This document shows, one piece after another, positions 32,939 through 41,737 of a stretch of DNA of 53,847 nt (its first letter is position 1; every line of letters starts with the position of its first letter). Source of the DNA: Solirubrobacterales bacterium (GTDB taxonomy: Bacteria; Actinomycetota; Thermoleophilia; Solirubrobacterales; Solirubrobacteraceae); contig PLFX01000043.1 of assembly GCA_003138355.1 (NCBI GenBank), forward strand, positions 1 to 53,847. Direction: 5' to 3'. A program made the position numbers and the translations under genes. The notes beneath the pieces were generated by a model. It made no database searches. It had not been told where the DNA came from and saw only the letters and a program-made list of their open reading frames with translations.

Positions 32939-34350
32939 GACTGAGGACAAAGCCGGACGGCTCCAGACGCCGCCGTAACGGGCTGAACGTTTCCTCGAGC
33001 CCCACCGTTAACCGGTCCTACGCGCGGGGCGCGCGGATCCTCTCGATCGGGATCGCCGCGACCGGCGTCCTGACGTTCGCCTACTTCGCGGTCGCGAGCC
33101 ACGTCCTCGCTCACGAGCGGTCGCAGTACAGCAAGATCGACGTCCTCTGGTCGGTGATGTTCGTGATCATCTGCGTCACCTACCGCCCCGTCGAGCAGCT
33201 GCTCTCGCGCACGATCGCCGACCGGCGCGCGCGCGGGCTCGAGCGTTACCCGCTGCGCGCCGCGTTCACGATCCAAGGGGCCTTTGCGCTCGTCTTCCTC
33301 GCGGTCGCGCTGCCGCTGCGCCACACGCTCGAGCGCGGCGTATTCGGCTCGACGACGCTCTACTGGATCCTCGTCGTCGGCGTCCTCGCCTACGCCGCGA
33401 GCTACTTCGCGCGCGGCTGGCTCGCCGGCCACAAGTACTTCGCGCTCTACGGCGGCCTCGTGCTGATGGAGTCCGCGTCGCGCTTCTGCTTCGTGCTGGC
33501 CGCGGCGGTCGGCCTCTCGCACGGCCAGTCGGCGATCGCGCTCGGCATCGCGGCGGCGCCGTTCGTCTCGCTCGTGGTCGTCCCGGCGGCGTTCGCGAGC
33601 CGCGGCACGCGCCCCGCGGCGGCCGGCCCGAGCGTCAGCGATGCGGTCCTCGAAGGCCCCGCGGCAGAGACAAGCGAGGAGGTCGTCGCGACGCTCTCGG
33701 CACGAGAAAGCGGACGCTTTGCGATCTCCGTGTCCGGGATCCAGCTCGCCGAGCAGACGCTGCTGAACGCCGCGGTGCTGACCGTCTATGCGACGAGCGC
33801 CTCATCGTCGCTGCCCGGCACGGTCTTCGACCTGCTGCTGATCACGCGCGCGCCGCTGCAGCTCTTCCAGGCGATCCAGACCTCGCTGCTACCCCATCTC
33901 GCGGGGCTCGAGGCGACCGCCGGGCGCGCGGCGTTCGATCGCGCGATTCGGGTAACGATCACGGCGATCACCGGCTTTGCCGCCGTGACCGCGCTCGTAC
34001 TGCTCGCGCTCGGGCCGTTCGTGATGCGCCACCTGTTCGGCTACGACTACCCGTACGGGCGCCTCGGGCTCGCGTTGATCGCGGTCGGCATGGGACTGCA
34101 CCTGGCCGCCGGGACCCTCAACCAGGCGGCGCTCGCGCGCGGGCAGGCCGGCCGCGCGGCGGTCCTGTGGCTCGGCGCCGCGGCGCTGTTCGTCGCCTGG
34201 ATGCTGCTCGGCGCGATCGGCGACGAGGTCACGCGGACCGAGGTCGGCTACGCGGGCGCCGCGGGGTTGCTCGCGCTCTCGCTCTGGCTGCTCTACCGGC
34301 GCGGCGGCGCCCAGGCCGTCAGCTCACCGCGCGCTTCACGAGCTCTGTGA
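32932..34350 (+). CDS. Polysaccharide flippase (Wzx/MOP-like) membrane protein
   Basis: 472-residue polytopic protein with about 12 predicted TM segments (for example [53 protein letters not shown]-type repeats later). The overall layout and segments such as [27 protein letters not shown] match lipid-linked oligosaccharide exporters. TTG at 32932 is used because no later standard start precedes the first TM segment. Coupling to the preceding methyltransferase is loose (85-nt gap). Its last 32 nt overlap the end of the convergent DUF1801-type gene. Confidence 0.8.
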   Translation: MTRLRTKPDGSRRRRNGLNVSSSPTVNRSYARGARILSIGIAATGVLTFAYFAVASHVLAHERSQYSKIDVLWSVMFVIICVTYRPVEQLLSRTIADRRARGLERYPLRAAFTIQGAFALVFLAVALPLRHTLERGVFGSTTLYWILVVGVLAYAASYFARGWLAGHKYFALYGGLVLMESASRFCFVLAAAVGLSHGQSAIALGIAAAPFVSLVVVPAAFASRGTRPAAAGPSVSDAVLEGPAAETSEEVVATLSARESGRFAISVSGIQLAEQTLLNAAVLTVYATSASSSLPGTVFDLLLITRAPLQLFQAIQTSLLPHLAGLEATAGRAAFDRAIRVTITAITGFAAVTALVLLALGPFVMRHLFGYDYPYGRLGLALIAVGMGLHLAAGTLNQAALARGQAGRAAVLWLGAAALFVAWMLLGAIGDEVTRTEVGYAGAAGLLALSLWLLYRRGGAQAVSSPRASRAL

Positions 34351-34693
34351 TCCGCGCCTCCTCGGCCGCGGTCAGCTCCTTCAGCGCGTAGGAGTTCGGC
34401 CACATCACGCCGTCATCGAGGTTTGCCTTGTCGCTGAAGCCGAGCGTCGCGTAGCGCGTCTTGAACTTCTGCCCGGACTGGAAGAAGCACACCACGCGGC
34501 CGTCTTTGGCGTAGGCCGGCATGCCGTACCAGGTGCGCGGCGCGAGCTCCGGCGCGGCGGCCTTGACGATCGCATGGATGCGCTCGCCCAGCGCGCGGTC
34601 CACAGGCTGCATCTCGGCGATCTTCGCGAGCAGTTCGCTCTCCCCGTCTGCGGCGCTCGACGCGCTGCGCAGCTCACGCGCGCGCTCCTTCAT
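34319..34693 (-). CDS. DUF1801-type small protein (iron-chaperone-like fold)
   Basis: 124 residues matching the DUF1801 pattern: [76 protein letters not shown]. The ATG at 34693 has GAGGAA upstream. The open frame continues for about 27 more codons with a Lys/Ala-rich stretch ([26 protein letters not shown]) that looks like a real N-terminus but has no start codon before an in-frame TGA. The biochemical role is not established. It converges on the flippase gene. Confidence 0.75.
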   Translation of the reverse strand: MKERARELRSASSAADGESELLAKIAEMQPVDRALGERIHAIVKAAAPELAPRTWYGMPAYAKDGRVVCFFQSGQKFKTRYATLGFSDKANLDDGVMWPNSYALKELTAAEEARITELVKRAVS

Positions 34694-34868
34694 CGCGGCT
34701 CGTTCCTCGTCCGTGAATCGCTGCGAGGCTCGCGCGCTGGTTCGCTTGGCCGCGGGCGGTGCGGCCTTCTTTGCTTTTCCTTCTCAGGCAAGGCTCTCTC
34801 CTCCGCCGGATCTGAACGAGACGAAGCAATGCTACGCGCCGGCGCAGGCCGCGCAACGACGCGCCGGG

Positions 34869-35555
34869 CTAGACGCGCGGGTCGCCGACCGTCTCGGCGA
34901 GGGCGACGTAGGCGCCCGCGGGATCGGCCGAGCCGAGGACGGCGGTACCGGCGACAAAGGTCGTGGCGCCCGCGGCCGCGCAGCGCTCGGCCGTGCCGAG
35001 GGCGATGCCGCCGTCGACCGCGAGCGAGACGCCTTCGGCGAGCATGTGGCGCAGGCGTTCGATCTTGCCGATCGATGACTCGATGAACCCCTGACCGCCC
35101 CAACCGGGATTGACCGTCATGCACAGCGCCATGTCGATCATCTCGCGAACCTCCCCGTAGACCGTGAGTGGCGTCGAGGGACAGACGGCGAGGCTCGCGC
35201 CGGCGCCCGCCGCGCGGATCTCGTCGAGCACGTAGTCGAGGTGCGGCGTCGCCTCCGCGTGGACCGTGATCGACCCCGCTCCGGCGTTCGTGAACTCGGC
35301 GATATGGCGCTCGGGGCGCTCGATCATCAGGTGCACGTCGAGCATCGCCCCATACTCGGCAACGATCTCCCGGAGCGCGCTCACCGCGAGCGGCCCCATC
35401 GTGATCGAGGGGACGAAGTGGCCGTCCATGACGTCGACGTGGATCACCTTCGCGCCGACGTCCAGCACCTCACGCACCTGGGCGCCGAGCTTCGAGAAAT
35501 CCGCGGCGAGGATCGACGGCGCGACCCGCGTCACCGAGAGCTGTGGCGGCCTCAT
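34869..35555 (-). CDS. rpe: Ribulose-phosphate 3-epimerase
   Basis: Interconverts ribulose 5-phosphate and xylulose 5-phosphate in the pentose phosphate pathway, also upstream of the riboflavin precursor. The 228 residues show PSILAADFSKL, HVDVMDGHFVPSITMGP (metal-site His/Asp), LDVHLMIERPERHI, MTVNPGWGGQGFI and AVDGGI. ATG start (MRPPQLSVTRVAPSILAADF) overlaps the stop of the zinc-ribbon gene (ATGA). In many actinobacteria rpe is directly followed by ribD; here the glycan cassette separates them. Confidence 0.97.
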   Translation of the reverse strand: MRPPQLSVTRVAPSILAADFSKLGAQVREVLDVGAKVIHVDVMDGHFVPSITMGPLAVSALREIVAEYGAMLDVHLMIERPERHIAEFTNAGAGSITVHAEATPHLDYVLDEIRAAGAGASLAVCPSTPLTVYGEVREMIDMALCMTVNPGWGGQGFIESSIGKIERLRHMLAEGVSLAVDGGIALGTAERCAAAGATTFVAGTAVLGSADPAGAYVALAETVGDPRV

Positions 35556-35776
35556 ATCTCGAGCAGCATGTTGCCCCCGCAGCTTCCGCAGGTCACGATC
35601 GAGGTGTGCGCCATGCGGACGATCGTCGAATGCTCGCCGCAGTTCGGGCAGACCGAGACGAGCTCGAAGCGGTGCAGGCAATAGACGCAGCGGTAGCGTC
35701 CCGGAAGATTCGTCGGGCGCAGCCACGGCTCGCCGCAGTGCGGGCAGCGGGCACCGAGCTGGGGTTCCGCGCTCAT
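35552..35776 (-). CDS. Small double zinc-ribbon protein
   Basis: 74 residues with four CxxC pairs: Cys11/14, 30/33, 43/46 and 63/66, enough for two zinc ribbons. Sequence is otherwise short and lacks a known catalytic domain. It is coupled to rpe (4-nt overlap) and follows rsmB without a gap (35777 stop versus 35776 start). It could be a nucleic-acid- or ribosome-associated factor; no function is claimed. Confidence 0.75.
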   Translation of the reverse strand: MSAEPQLGARCPHCGEPWLRPTNLPGRYRCVYCLHRFELVSVCPNCGEHSTIVRMAHTSIVTCGSCGGNMLLEI

Positions 35777-37090
35777 TCAGCGCTCCCGCCGGCGGAACGC
35801 CGCGATGAAGAAGCCGTCGCTGCCCTGGACATGCGGCAGGGCAAGCAGGTGCGCACCCCCGCGGGGGTCACACCAGAAAGGAAAGCGTGCGCTGAGATCG
35901 ATCGGCTCAAGCTCGGGGTTGCGGTCGAGGAAGGTCTGGATCTGGCGCTCATTCTCGGGCCTCGAGATCGTGCAGGTCGAGTAGACGAGCGTCCCGCCCG
36001 GGGTCAGGGCGCGCGCCGCCACTGACAATAGCCGCGCCTGCTCGGCGGCGAGCGCTTGCACTCGCTCTGGCGAGACCCGCCAGCGCAGATCCGGGCGCGA
36101 ACGGATCGTACCGAGGCCCGAGCACGGGGCATCGAGGAGGATGCGGTCAAACGGCGCCGCCTGCGCAGCGTGCTCCCCCGCGTCGCCGACCTCGACCGCG
36201 ACGCACGGAGCGTGGAGCCGCTCGATCATGCGCCTGAGCGCCCGTGCCCGACCAGCGTGGCGTTCGACCGCGACGATCGTCCCCTGACCGCGCATCAGCG
36301 CGGCGAGCTGCGTCGTCTTCGCTCCCGGCGCAGCGCACATGTCGAGGACGCGCTCCCCCGGCTGCGGGTCGAGCGCCCGGACAGGGAGCATCGAGGCGCG
36401 CGACTGCGGCGTGAACCAACCCTCCTGCCAGAGCCGCGACCCGTGCGCATCGAACGGCTCGAGGACGACGACGGCCTCCGGCGGGTCGCCGGGCACAGTG
36501 GTCCGCACCGCCAGCAGCGCGGCGAGCGCCGGCGCGTCGGTGACGAGCTCGTTCGCGCGCAGGGAGTGCTCGGCGGGCTCGTTGACTGTCGCGAGCAGAG
36601 CGCGCGTCTCGCCGGCGCCGAGGCCCTCCCACCACTCCTCGACGATCCACTGCGGGAGCGAGTGGCGCGTCGCCGCGCCGGCAGGCGTGCCGTCGTCGAG
36701 CTCGGCGAGCAAGCCGTCCGCTTCACGCGCAATCCGGCGCAGCACCGCGTTGACAAGGCCCTTGCCGCGCGAGGCGCCCGCCAGTGCCACCGCATCGTTG
36801 ACGGCCGCGTGCGCGGCAGCGCCAGAGAAGGTGAGCTCGTAGGCGCCGAGCCGCAGCGCCGCGCGGACCACGGGGTCGAGCTTCGTCAGCGGGCGCCCCG
36901 CAACGCGCTCGATCAGGTAGTCGAGCGTCGCCCGTCGCTGTACCGCGCCGTAGGCAAGCCGCATCGCGAGCGCGCGCTCGCGCCCGTCGAGGCCGGCCGC
37001 GGTCGCGTGGAAGGCCCGGTCGGTGAATGCGCCCTGCTCGAAGGTGCGTCGCAGGACCGTGAAGGCGACGACGCGCGCCTCAGAGGTCAT
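35777..37090 (-). CDS. rsmB: 16S rRNA (cytosine-967-C5)-methyltransferase
   Basis: m5C967 methyltransferase, 437 residues. The N-terminal NusB-like RNA-binding domain (about 1-140: FTVLRRTFEQGAFTDRAF, AFKLDPVVRAALRLGAYELTF-type segment) is followed by the SAM domain with VLDMCAAPGAKTTQLA (about 248-263), DRILLDAPCSGLGTIRSRPDLRWR and the second cysteine motif VYSTCTISRPENE. ATG at 37090 is the start; the gene overlaps fmt by 11 nt. Order fmt-rsmB-rpe is conserved in actinobacteria. Confidence 0.96.
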   Translation of the reverse strand: MTSEARVVAFTVLRRTFEQGAFTDRAFHATAAGLDGRERALAMRLAYGAVQRRATLDYLIERVAGRPLTKLDPVVRAALRLGAYELTFSGAAAHAAVNDAVALAGASRGKGLVNAVLRRIAREADGLLAELDDGTPAGAATRHSLPQWIVEEWWEGLGAGETRALLATVNEPAEHSLRANELVTDAPALAALLAVRTTVPGDPPEAVVVLEPFDAHGSRLWQEGWFTPQSRASMLPVRALDPQPGERVLDMCAAPGAKTTQLAALMRGQGTIVAVERHAGRARALRRMIERLHAPCVAVEVGDAGEHAAQAAPFDRILLDAPCSGLGTIRSRPDLRWRVSPERVQALAAEQARLLSVAARALTPGGTLVYSTCTISRPENERQIQTFLDRNPELEPIDLSARFPFWCDPRGGAHLLALPHVQGSDGFFIAAFRRRER

Positions 37091-37943
37091 GGCCGCGCGC
37101 GTAGGCGGCGGCATCCATCTCCCGTCCGCCGGGAGGCGTGACGCGCAGCAGCTCGAGGCTGCCTTCGCGCGCACCGAACAACAGCCGGCCGTCGCGTAGC
37201 GCGAGCCCACCCGGCGGGACCACCGTCGCCACGGGGCGCGCCGCCTGGACGCCGAGCCCGTCCGGCGTGCGGGCGCCGATGTGCGGATGCAGCGCTCGAA
37301 CGACACGCTCGAGCTCGGCCGGCGTGTGGGATGGGTCGAGGATCCGATCGGCGGGGGCGATCTTCTCCGCATAGCTGACATCGCCCGACTGCTCGGTGAA
37401 CACGCGCGGGCCGTCGAGCGAGGCGATCAAGAGGCGCGCGGCGATCGCCGCCAGGCGCGCCGCGAGAGTGCCGAAGTCGTCCTGCGGCTCGATCGTGGTC
37501 GCCTCGTACGCGCAGACCGGGCCCGCGTCGAGCTCGGCCACCAGGCGCATGATCGACACCCCCGTCTCGGCGTCACCGGCGATGATCGCCCGCTCCACGG
37601 GAGCGGCGCCGCGCCAGCGGGGCAGCGCCGAAGGGTGCACGTTGAGGATCTCGTAGCTCGAGAGGATCGGCTCGCGGACCAGGGCGCCGTAGGCACAGAC
37701 GCAGAGCACCTCCGGCGAAGCCGCCGCGATCTCCGCCGCCGCGTCACCGAGACGCTCGGGCTCGAGCAGACCGATCCCGAGCTCACCCGCGCGTTCGGCC
37801 ACCGGTGTCGGGGACAAGCGCCGTCCGCGGCCGCGCGGACGCGGAGGGCGCGTGAGGACGAGCGCCGGACGATGGCGCGAAGCCGCCAGCGACTCCAGCA
37901 CGCTCGCCGCAAACGGCGAGGTGCCAATGTAGGCGGTCCTCAC
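37080..37943 (-). CDS. fmt: Methionyl-tRNA formyltransferase
   Basis: Formylates initiator Met-tRNA using 10-formyl-THF. The 287 residues begin MRTAYIGTSPFAASVLESLA and include NVHPSALPRWRGAAPVERAIIAGD (catalytic Asn and His) and GVSIMRLVAELDAGP (catalytic Asp). Shorter than the usual 310 because the C-terminal OB domain is reduced. It overlaps def (37940-37943) and rsmB; paired with deformylase, so formylation and deformylation enzymes are made together. Confidence 0.95.
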   Translation of the reverse strand: MRTAYIGTSPFAASVLESLAASRHRPALVLTRPPRPRGRGRRLSPTPVAERAGELGIGLLEPERLGDAAAEIAAASPEVLCVCAYGALVREPILSSYEILNVHPSALPRWRGAAPVERAIIAGDAETGVSIMRLVAELDAGPVCAYEATTIEPQDDFGTLAARLAAIAARLLIASLDGPRVFTEQSGDVSYAEKIAPADRILDPSHTPAELERVVRALHPHIGARTPDGLGVQAARPVATVVPPGGLALRDGRLLFGAREGSLELLRVTPPGGREMDAAAYARGHDL

Positions 37944-38512
37944 GCCTCCTGCTGCTCGCTCCAGGCGCGCATCGCTTCGCGACGCTGCTCGCGCGAGGTC
38001 CGATCGAGCATCAGCACGCCGTCGAGGTGGTCGATCTCGTGCTGGAGCACGCGTGCCTCGAGGCCCGACGCCTCGATCGTGAACGGCGCGCCCGTCTCAT
38101 CGACGGCCGCCACCCTGACGTACAGGTTGCGCTCGACGTCGACGTGGATCCCGGGAATCGAGAGGCAGCCTTCCTCAGCCGTCTCCAGCTCGTCACTGCG
38201 CCACTGCACCTCGGGGTTGATCACGGCGACGGCGGGGCTTTCGGACTGCATCCGGTAGACGAGCACGCGCTCGACGACACCGACCTGCGTCGCCGCAAGC
38301 CCGATGCCCAGTGCGTCATCCATCACCTCCCGCATCCAGTCGACCTGCTTGCGCAAGCCCCCGTCAAAGCGCCTGACCGCCGGCGCCCGCGTCTTCAACA
38401 CCGGGTCGCCGAGCTTGCGGATCCGGGCCGTCGCCTGCTCACGGCGGCGACGCTCGGCCGCCGTGAGCTCCGGCGCGTCCGGCTCGACCGGTTCAGTGAC
38501 CTCAGACGCCAC
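37940..38512 (-). CDS. def: Peptide deformylase
   Basis: Fe2+/Zn2+ hydrolase that removes the formyl group from new proteins. The 190 residues show all three motifs: GIGLAATQVG (motif 1), EGCLSIPG (motif 2, metal Cys) and QHEIDHLDG (motif 3, HExxH). A 25-residue N-terminal acidic/basic extension precedes the usual IRKLGDPVL start. Fmt overlaps its end by 4 nt. Confidence 0.97.
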   Translation of the reverse strand: MASEVTEPVEPDAPELTAAERRRREQATARIRKLGDPVLKTRAPAVRRFDGGLRKQVDWMREVMDDALGIGLAATQVGVVERVLVYRMQSESPAVAVINPEVQWRSDELETAEEGCLSIPGIHVDVERNLYVRVAAVDETGAPFTIEASGLEARVLQHEIDHLDGVLMLDRTSREQRREAMRAWSEQQEA

Positions 38513-38531
38513 GAACTAATCGTAGGCGAGG

Positions 38532-40673
38532 CTACTGCGGGTCGACATCGACGCTGACCGCGACATCGCGGTGCAGCCGCGCGCCAACCGCGAGGCCGAC
38601 GGCGGCGACCGCAGCGTCGCGCTCGCCGGCCTTGACCAGCAGCTGCGCGCGCTCGCGGCCGCGCAGTCGAAAGAGCGGCGCGGGACCTAGGACCTGGGCC
38701 TGCGGGATCGCGAGGCGCGTGCGCAGCTCGTGCGCCATGCGCAATGCCAGCCCTTCTACCTCGGAGGAGCAGACGACACGGATCAGCTCGCCAGACGGTG
38801 GGTAGCCGAGCGCCGCGCGCCGCTCGAGCTCGCCGACGAGGAATCCCTCGCTGTCGTGAACCGCGGCGTAGACGATCGCGCGGGCGTCGGGCGTGAGCGT
38901 CTGAACAAGCACCCGGCCTGGCGTGCGACCCCGACCGGTGCGCCCGGCGAGCTGGGCGATCAGCGCGAAGGTACGTTCCTCGGAGCGAAAGTCGGGGAAT
39001 CGGAGCGTCGCATCCGCATCGAGCACGACGCCGAGCGAGATGCCCGCGAAGTCGTGGCCCTTCGCGACCATCTGCGTGCCGATCAGGAGCCCTGCCGGAG
39101 CGTCGTCGAAGCGGGCGAGGACCTGGGCGGCGCGACCTTTGAGAACGGCGACGTCCGCGTCGAGGCGGAAGACCGGGAAAGCCTCGTCCCCGAGCGCCGC
39201 GGTGAGCTCATGCTCGAGGCGCTCGGTGCCGAGGCCGTGGCGCGCGACGCTGGCCGAGCCGCACGCGTCGCAGCGCGCCGGCACCTCCTCGCGGTGACCA
39301 CAGTGGTGGCAGCTGATCGTCCGCTGCGCCTGGTGGAGAACAAGCGCGACATCGCACTCGGGGCAGCCCCACACCTTGCCGCAGTGGCGGCAGGAGAGGA
39401 AGTTCGACCAGCCGCGCCGGTTGAGCAGGACGATCCCCTTGCCGTGCGCGCGGCGCAGCTCGCCGAGGGCGTCGGCGGTGCGCTCGTGCAGGACGCCTCG
39501 CGCATCGCGCATGTCGAGGATCTCGACCGCGGGCAGAGCACTGCGGTCGGCGCGCAGCGCGAGGCGCAATCGCGGCATTCGCGCGTAGCTCTCCGGCCGC
39601 GGCGTGGCGCTACCTGCGAGGAGCAGCGCGCTCGCCTGCTGCGCACGGTGCGCAGCCACCGCGCGCGCGTCATAGCGCGGGTCCCCCTCGTGCTTATAGG
39701 AGGCATCGTGCTCCTCGTCGATCACGATCAGCCCGAGGTCCGTGATCGGCGCGAAGACCGCGGAGCGCGGACCGACGCAGATCCGTGCCTCGCCGCGGCG
39801 CAGCCGCAGCCACTCGTCGTGGCGCTCCCCCGCAGAGAGGCCTGAGTGAAGCAGCGCGACCGTGTCGCCGAAGCGGTCGACGAAGCGCGTCACGGTCTGC
39901 GGCGTGAGGCCGATCTCCGGCACGAGCACGATCACCCCGCGCCCGCGCTGCAACGCGTCCGCGGCGGCCTGGAGATAGACCTCCGTCTTGCCGGATCCGG
40001 TTACGCCGAACAGCAGCCGTGAGCCGCCCGTCTGCATTGCTTCGAGCAGCGCATCCACCGCCGCGATCTGCTCGGGGTTGAGCTCGGGGGTTCCGCCGCG
40101 CACGCCAACGACCGTGTGCTCGGGGGCGCGACGCTGCGCGCGCGCGACGAGCTCGATCAGGCCGCGTGCCTCGAGGCGTCGTAGGGCGGCGTGGTCGACG
40201 GCGAGCGCGCTGGCCGAGCTTGCGCCCGCTCGCGCGAGGCGCTCGAGTAGCTCGCGCTGCTTGGGCGTGACTCGTTGCGCACCGGCGATCGCGCCCTCGC
40301 CCGCCGCGGTCAACGTCGCCACGAGGCGCCGCTGCTCGCCGACACCGCCGCCGGCGCCGGGCGGTAAGACGAGGGTCAGGGCACGCGCGCGCGTCGAGCA
40401 GTACGCGCGCGCGATCCAATCGGCGAGCTCGACGAGGTCCGCGGGGACGCCGGCGCCGACCGCAGCGCGCGGCGCGCGCAGCCGCTCGCTGTCGAGCTCG
40501 CTGCGATCGCTCAGTCCGACGACGACGCCGAGCAGCTCCTGGCGCCCGAACGGGACCCGCAGTAGCGAACCGACCCGCACGCTCGCGCGGAGATCCTCGG
40601 GAATGGCGTAGTCGAACGGCCCACTCAGCGCGCGCGTGCTCGTGAGCGGCTCGACCTGAGCGATCGCGGCCAC
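38532..40673 (-). CDS. priA: Primosomal protein N' (PriA helicase)
   Basis: 713-residue replication-restart helicase. N-terminal DNA-binding part (about 1-170: VEPLTSTRALSGPFDYAIPEDL, VRVGSLLRVPFGRQELLGVVVGL), Walker A FGVTGSGKTEVYLQA, IVIDEEHDASYKHEGDPRYDARAVA (Walker B), and the zinc module with CxxC clusters (CRHCGKVWGCPEC, CHHCGHREEVPARCDAC), then the C-terminal helicase half. GTG at 40673 is taken as start because PriA similarity begins at MAAIAQVEPL; the longer open frame would extend into the EamA transporter gene. Confidence 0.95.
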   Translation of the reverse strand: MAAIAQVEPLTSTRALSGPFDYAIPEDLRASVRVGSLLRVPFGRQELLGVVVGLSDRSELDSERLRAPRAAVGAGVPADLVELADWIARAYCSTRARALTLVLPPGAGGGVGEQRRLVATLTAAGEGAIAGAQRVTPKQRELLERLARAGASSASALAVDHAALRRLEARGLIELVARAQRRAPEHTVVGVRGGTPELNPEQIAAVDALLEAMQTGGSRLLFGVTGSGKTEVYLQAAADALQRGRGVIVLVPEIGLTPQTVTRFVDRFGDTVALLHSGLSAGERHDEWLRLRRGEARICVGPRSAVFAPITDLGLIVIDEEHDASYKHEGDPRYDARAVAAHRAQQASALLLAGSATPRPESYARMPRLRLALRADRSALPAVEILDMRDARGVLHERTADALGELRRAHGKGIVLLNRRGWSNFLSCRHCGKVWGCPECDVALVLHQAQRTISCHHCGHREEVPARCDACGSASVARHGLGTERLEHELTAALGDEAFPVFRLDADVAVLKGRAAQVLARFDDAPAGLLIGTQMVAKGHDFAGISLGVVLDADATLRFPDFRSEERTFALIAQLAGRTGRGRTPGRVLVQTLTPDARAIVYAAVHDSEGFLVGELERRAALGYPPSGELIRVVCSSEVEGLALRMAHELRTRLAIPQAQVLGPAPLFRLRGRERAQLLVKAGERDAAVAAVGLAVGARLHRDVAVSVDVDPQ

Positions 40674-40684
40674 AACCAGCGAGG

Positions 40685-41620
40685 CTAGCGAGCGCCGCGG
40701 TCGACGCTCGCGGCACCCTGACCGCGCTGCGCGATCGCCACGCCGGCGAGGCACAGCACACCGCCCAAGAGCACGAGCGAGGTTGGAGCCTCGGCCAGCG
40801 CGATCCATCCGATCAGGACCGCGAGCACCGGGATGAGGTAGGTGCTCACGGTCTGCGCCGCAAGGCTCGAGTGGGTCAGCGCGAAGGCCCACATCGTGAA
40901 CGCCACCGCGGTCGGCCCAATCACCGCAAAGACGAGGAGCACGGTGTCCTTCGCGGGGGCGCGCCCCAGCTCGTGCATGAGGTCCGGGGCGAACGGAAGG
41001 AACACGAGCGTGCAGACGACAAAGCCGCCCCAGGTGAGCGCCAGCGCGGAGACTCGCTTGAGCAAGGGTTTCTGCACGACGACAGCGATCGTGTACGGGA
41101 CCGCGGAGAAGAAGCACAGCGCCGCGCCACCGAGGCCCCCGCTGTGGTGCCCGGAGCTCCAGCCGATGACGATCGCGCCGGCAAACGCGACGATCAGGCC
41201 GGCGATCAGCGGGCGTCCCAGCTTCTCGCGTAGCGCGAGCGCCGCCACGATCGCCACGAACACCGGCGCGACATTGGCGAGCATCGCCGCCGTGCCCGCG
41301 TCGATCAGCTTCTCGCCGGCGTTCAGCATGAAGTTGTTGAGGCCAAACCACGTCAGGCCGACGACGACGATCGCCGCCCCGTCGCGGCGCGACGGTAGCG
41401 CCGGGCGCTGCCTCGCGATCAGCGGCGCGAGTAGGAGCGCAGCGCCGCCGAAGCGCGCGAGCACCACCTCGCCGGCCCCATAGTAGGGGCGGATGTAGCG
41501 CACGATCACAAACCCCGAGGCCCACATCAACATCGCCGTCCCGATCGCGGCCAGAACGATGGCGTAGCGCGGGGATGGTGATACGTCGCTGATGACCTGC
41601 TCGGTCACGCAGCGGGCCAC
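40685..41620 (-). CDS. EamA-family (DMT) transporter
   Basis: 311-residue membrane protein with about ten TM segments in two homologous halves of five, the EamA layout: ATAMLMWASGFVIVRYIRPYYGAGEVVLARFGGAALLL in the first and STYLIPVLAVLIGWIALAEAPTSLVLLGGVLCLAGV in the last pair. These proteins export amino acids, purines or other small metabolites; the substrate is unknown. It lies between metK and priA and ends 11 nt before priA. Confidence 0.88.
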   Translation of the reverse strand: MARCVTEQVISDVSPSPRYAIVLAAIGTAMLMWASGFVIVRYIRPYYGAGEVVLARFGGAALLLAPLIARQRPALPSRRDGAAIVVVGLTWFGLNNFMLNAGEKLIDAGTAAMLANVAPVFVAIVAALALREKLGRPLIAGLIVAFAGAIVIGWSSGHHSGGLGGAALCFFSAVPYTIAVVVQKPLLKRVSALALTWGGFVVCTLVFLPFAPDLMHELGRAPAKDTVLLVFAVIGPTAVAFTMWAFALTHSSLAAQTVSTYLIPVLAVLIGWIALAEAPTSLVLLGGVLCLAGVAIAQRGQGAASVDRGAR

Positions 41621-41709
41621 GGCCGGCCTGCGAGCGAGTGAGCGCTCGTCAGAGACTCGTCCTTGGGTGTCGCCGCCACGTGTCAGCGAGCCTAGCGCGC
41701 CGCCAGACT

Positions 41710-41737
41710 CCCCGGTCGCGCCGTAACGACGCCGGGG
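41710..41737 (-). terminator. Hairpin directly after metK
   Basis: CCCCGG (41710-41715) pairs with CCGGGG (41732-41737), starting at the base next to the metK stop codon and enclosing a 16-nt loop that can add a short inner TCG/CGA pair. It fits a terminator or RNA 3' end structure for the metK transcript. A U-tract is not clear. Confidence 0.4.

Noticed and set aside
40674..41525. In-frame 5' extension of priA by about 280 codons
   Set aside because: The extension lies antisense-free but in another frame of the EamA transporter gene; PriA similarity starts at the GTG at 40673.
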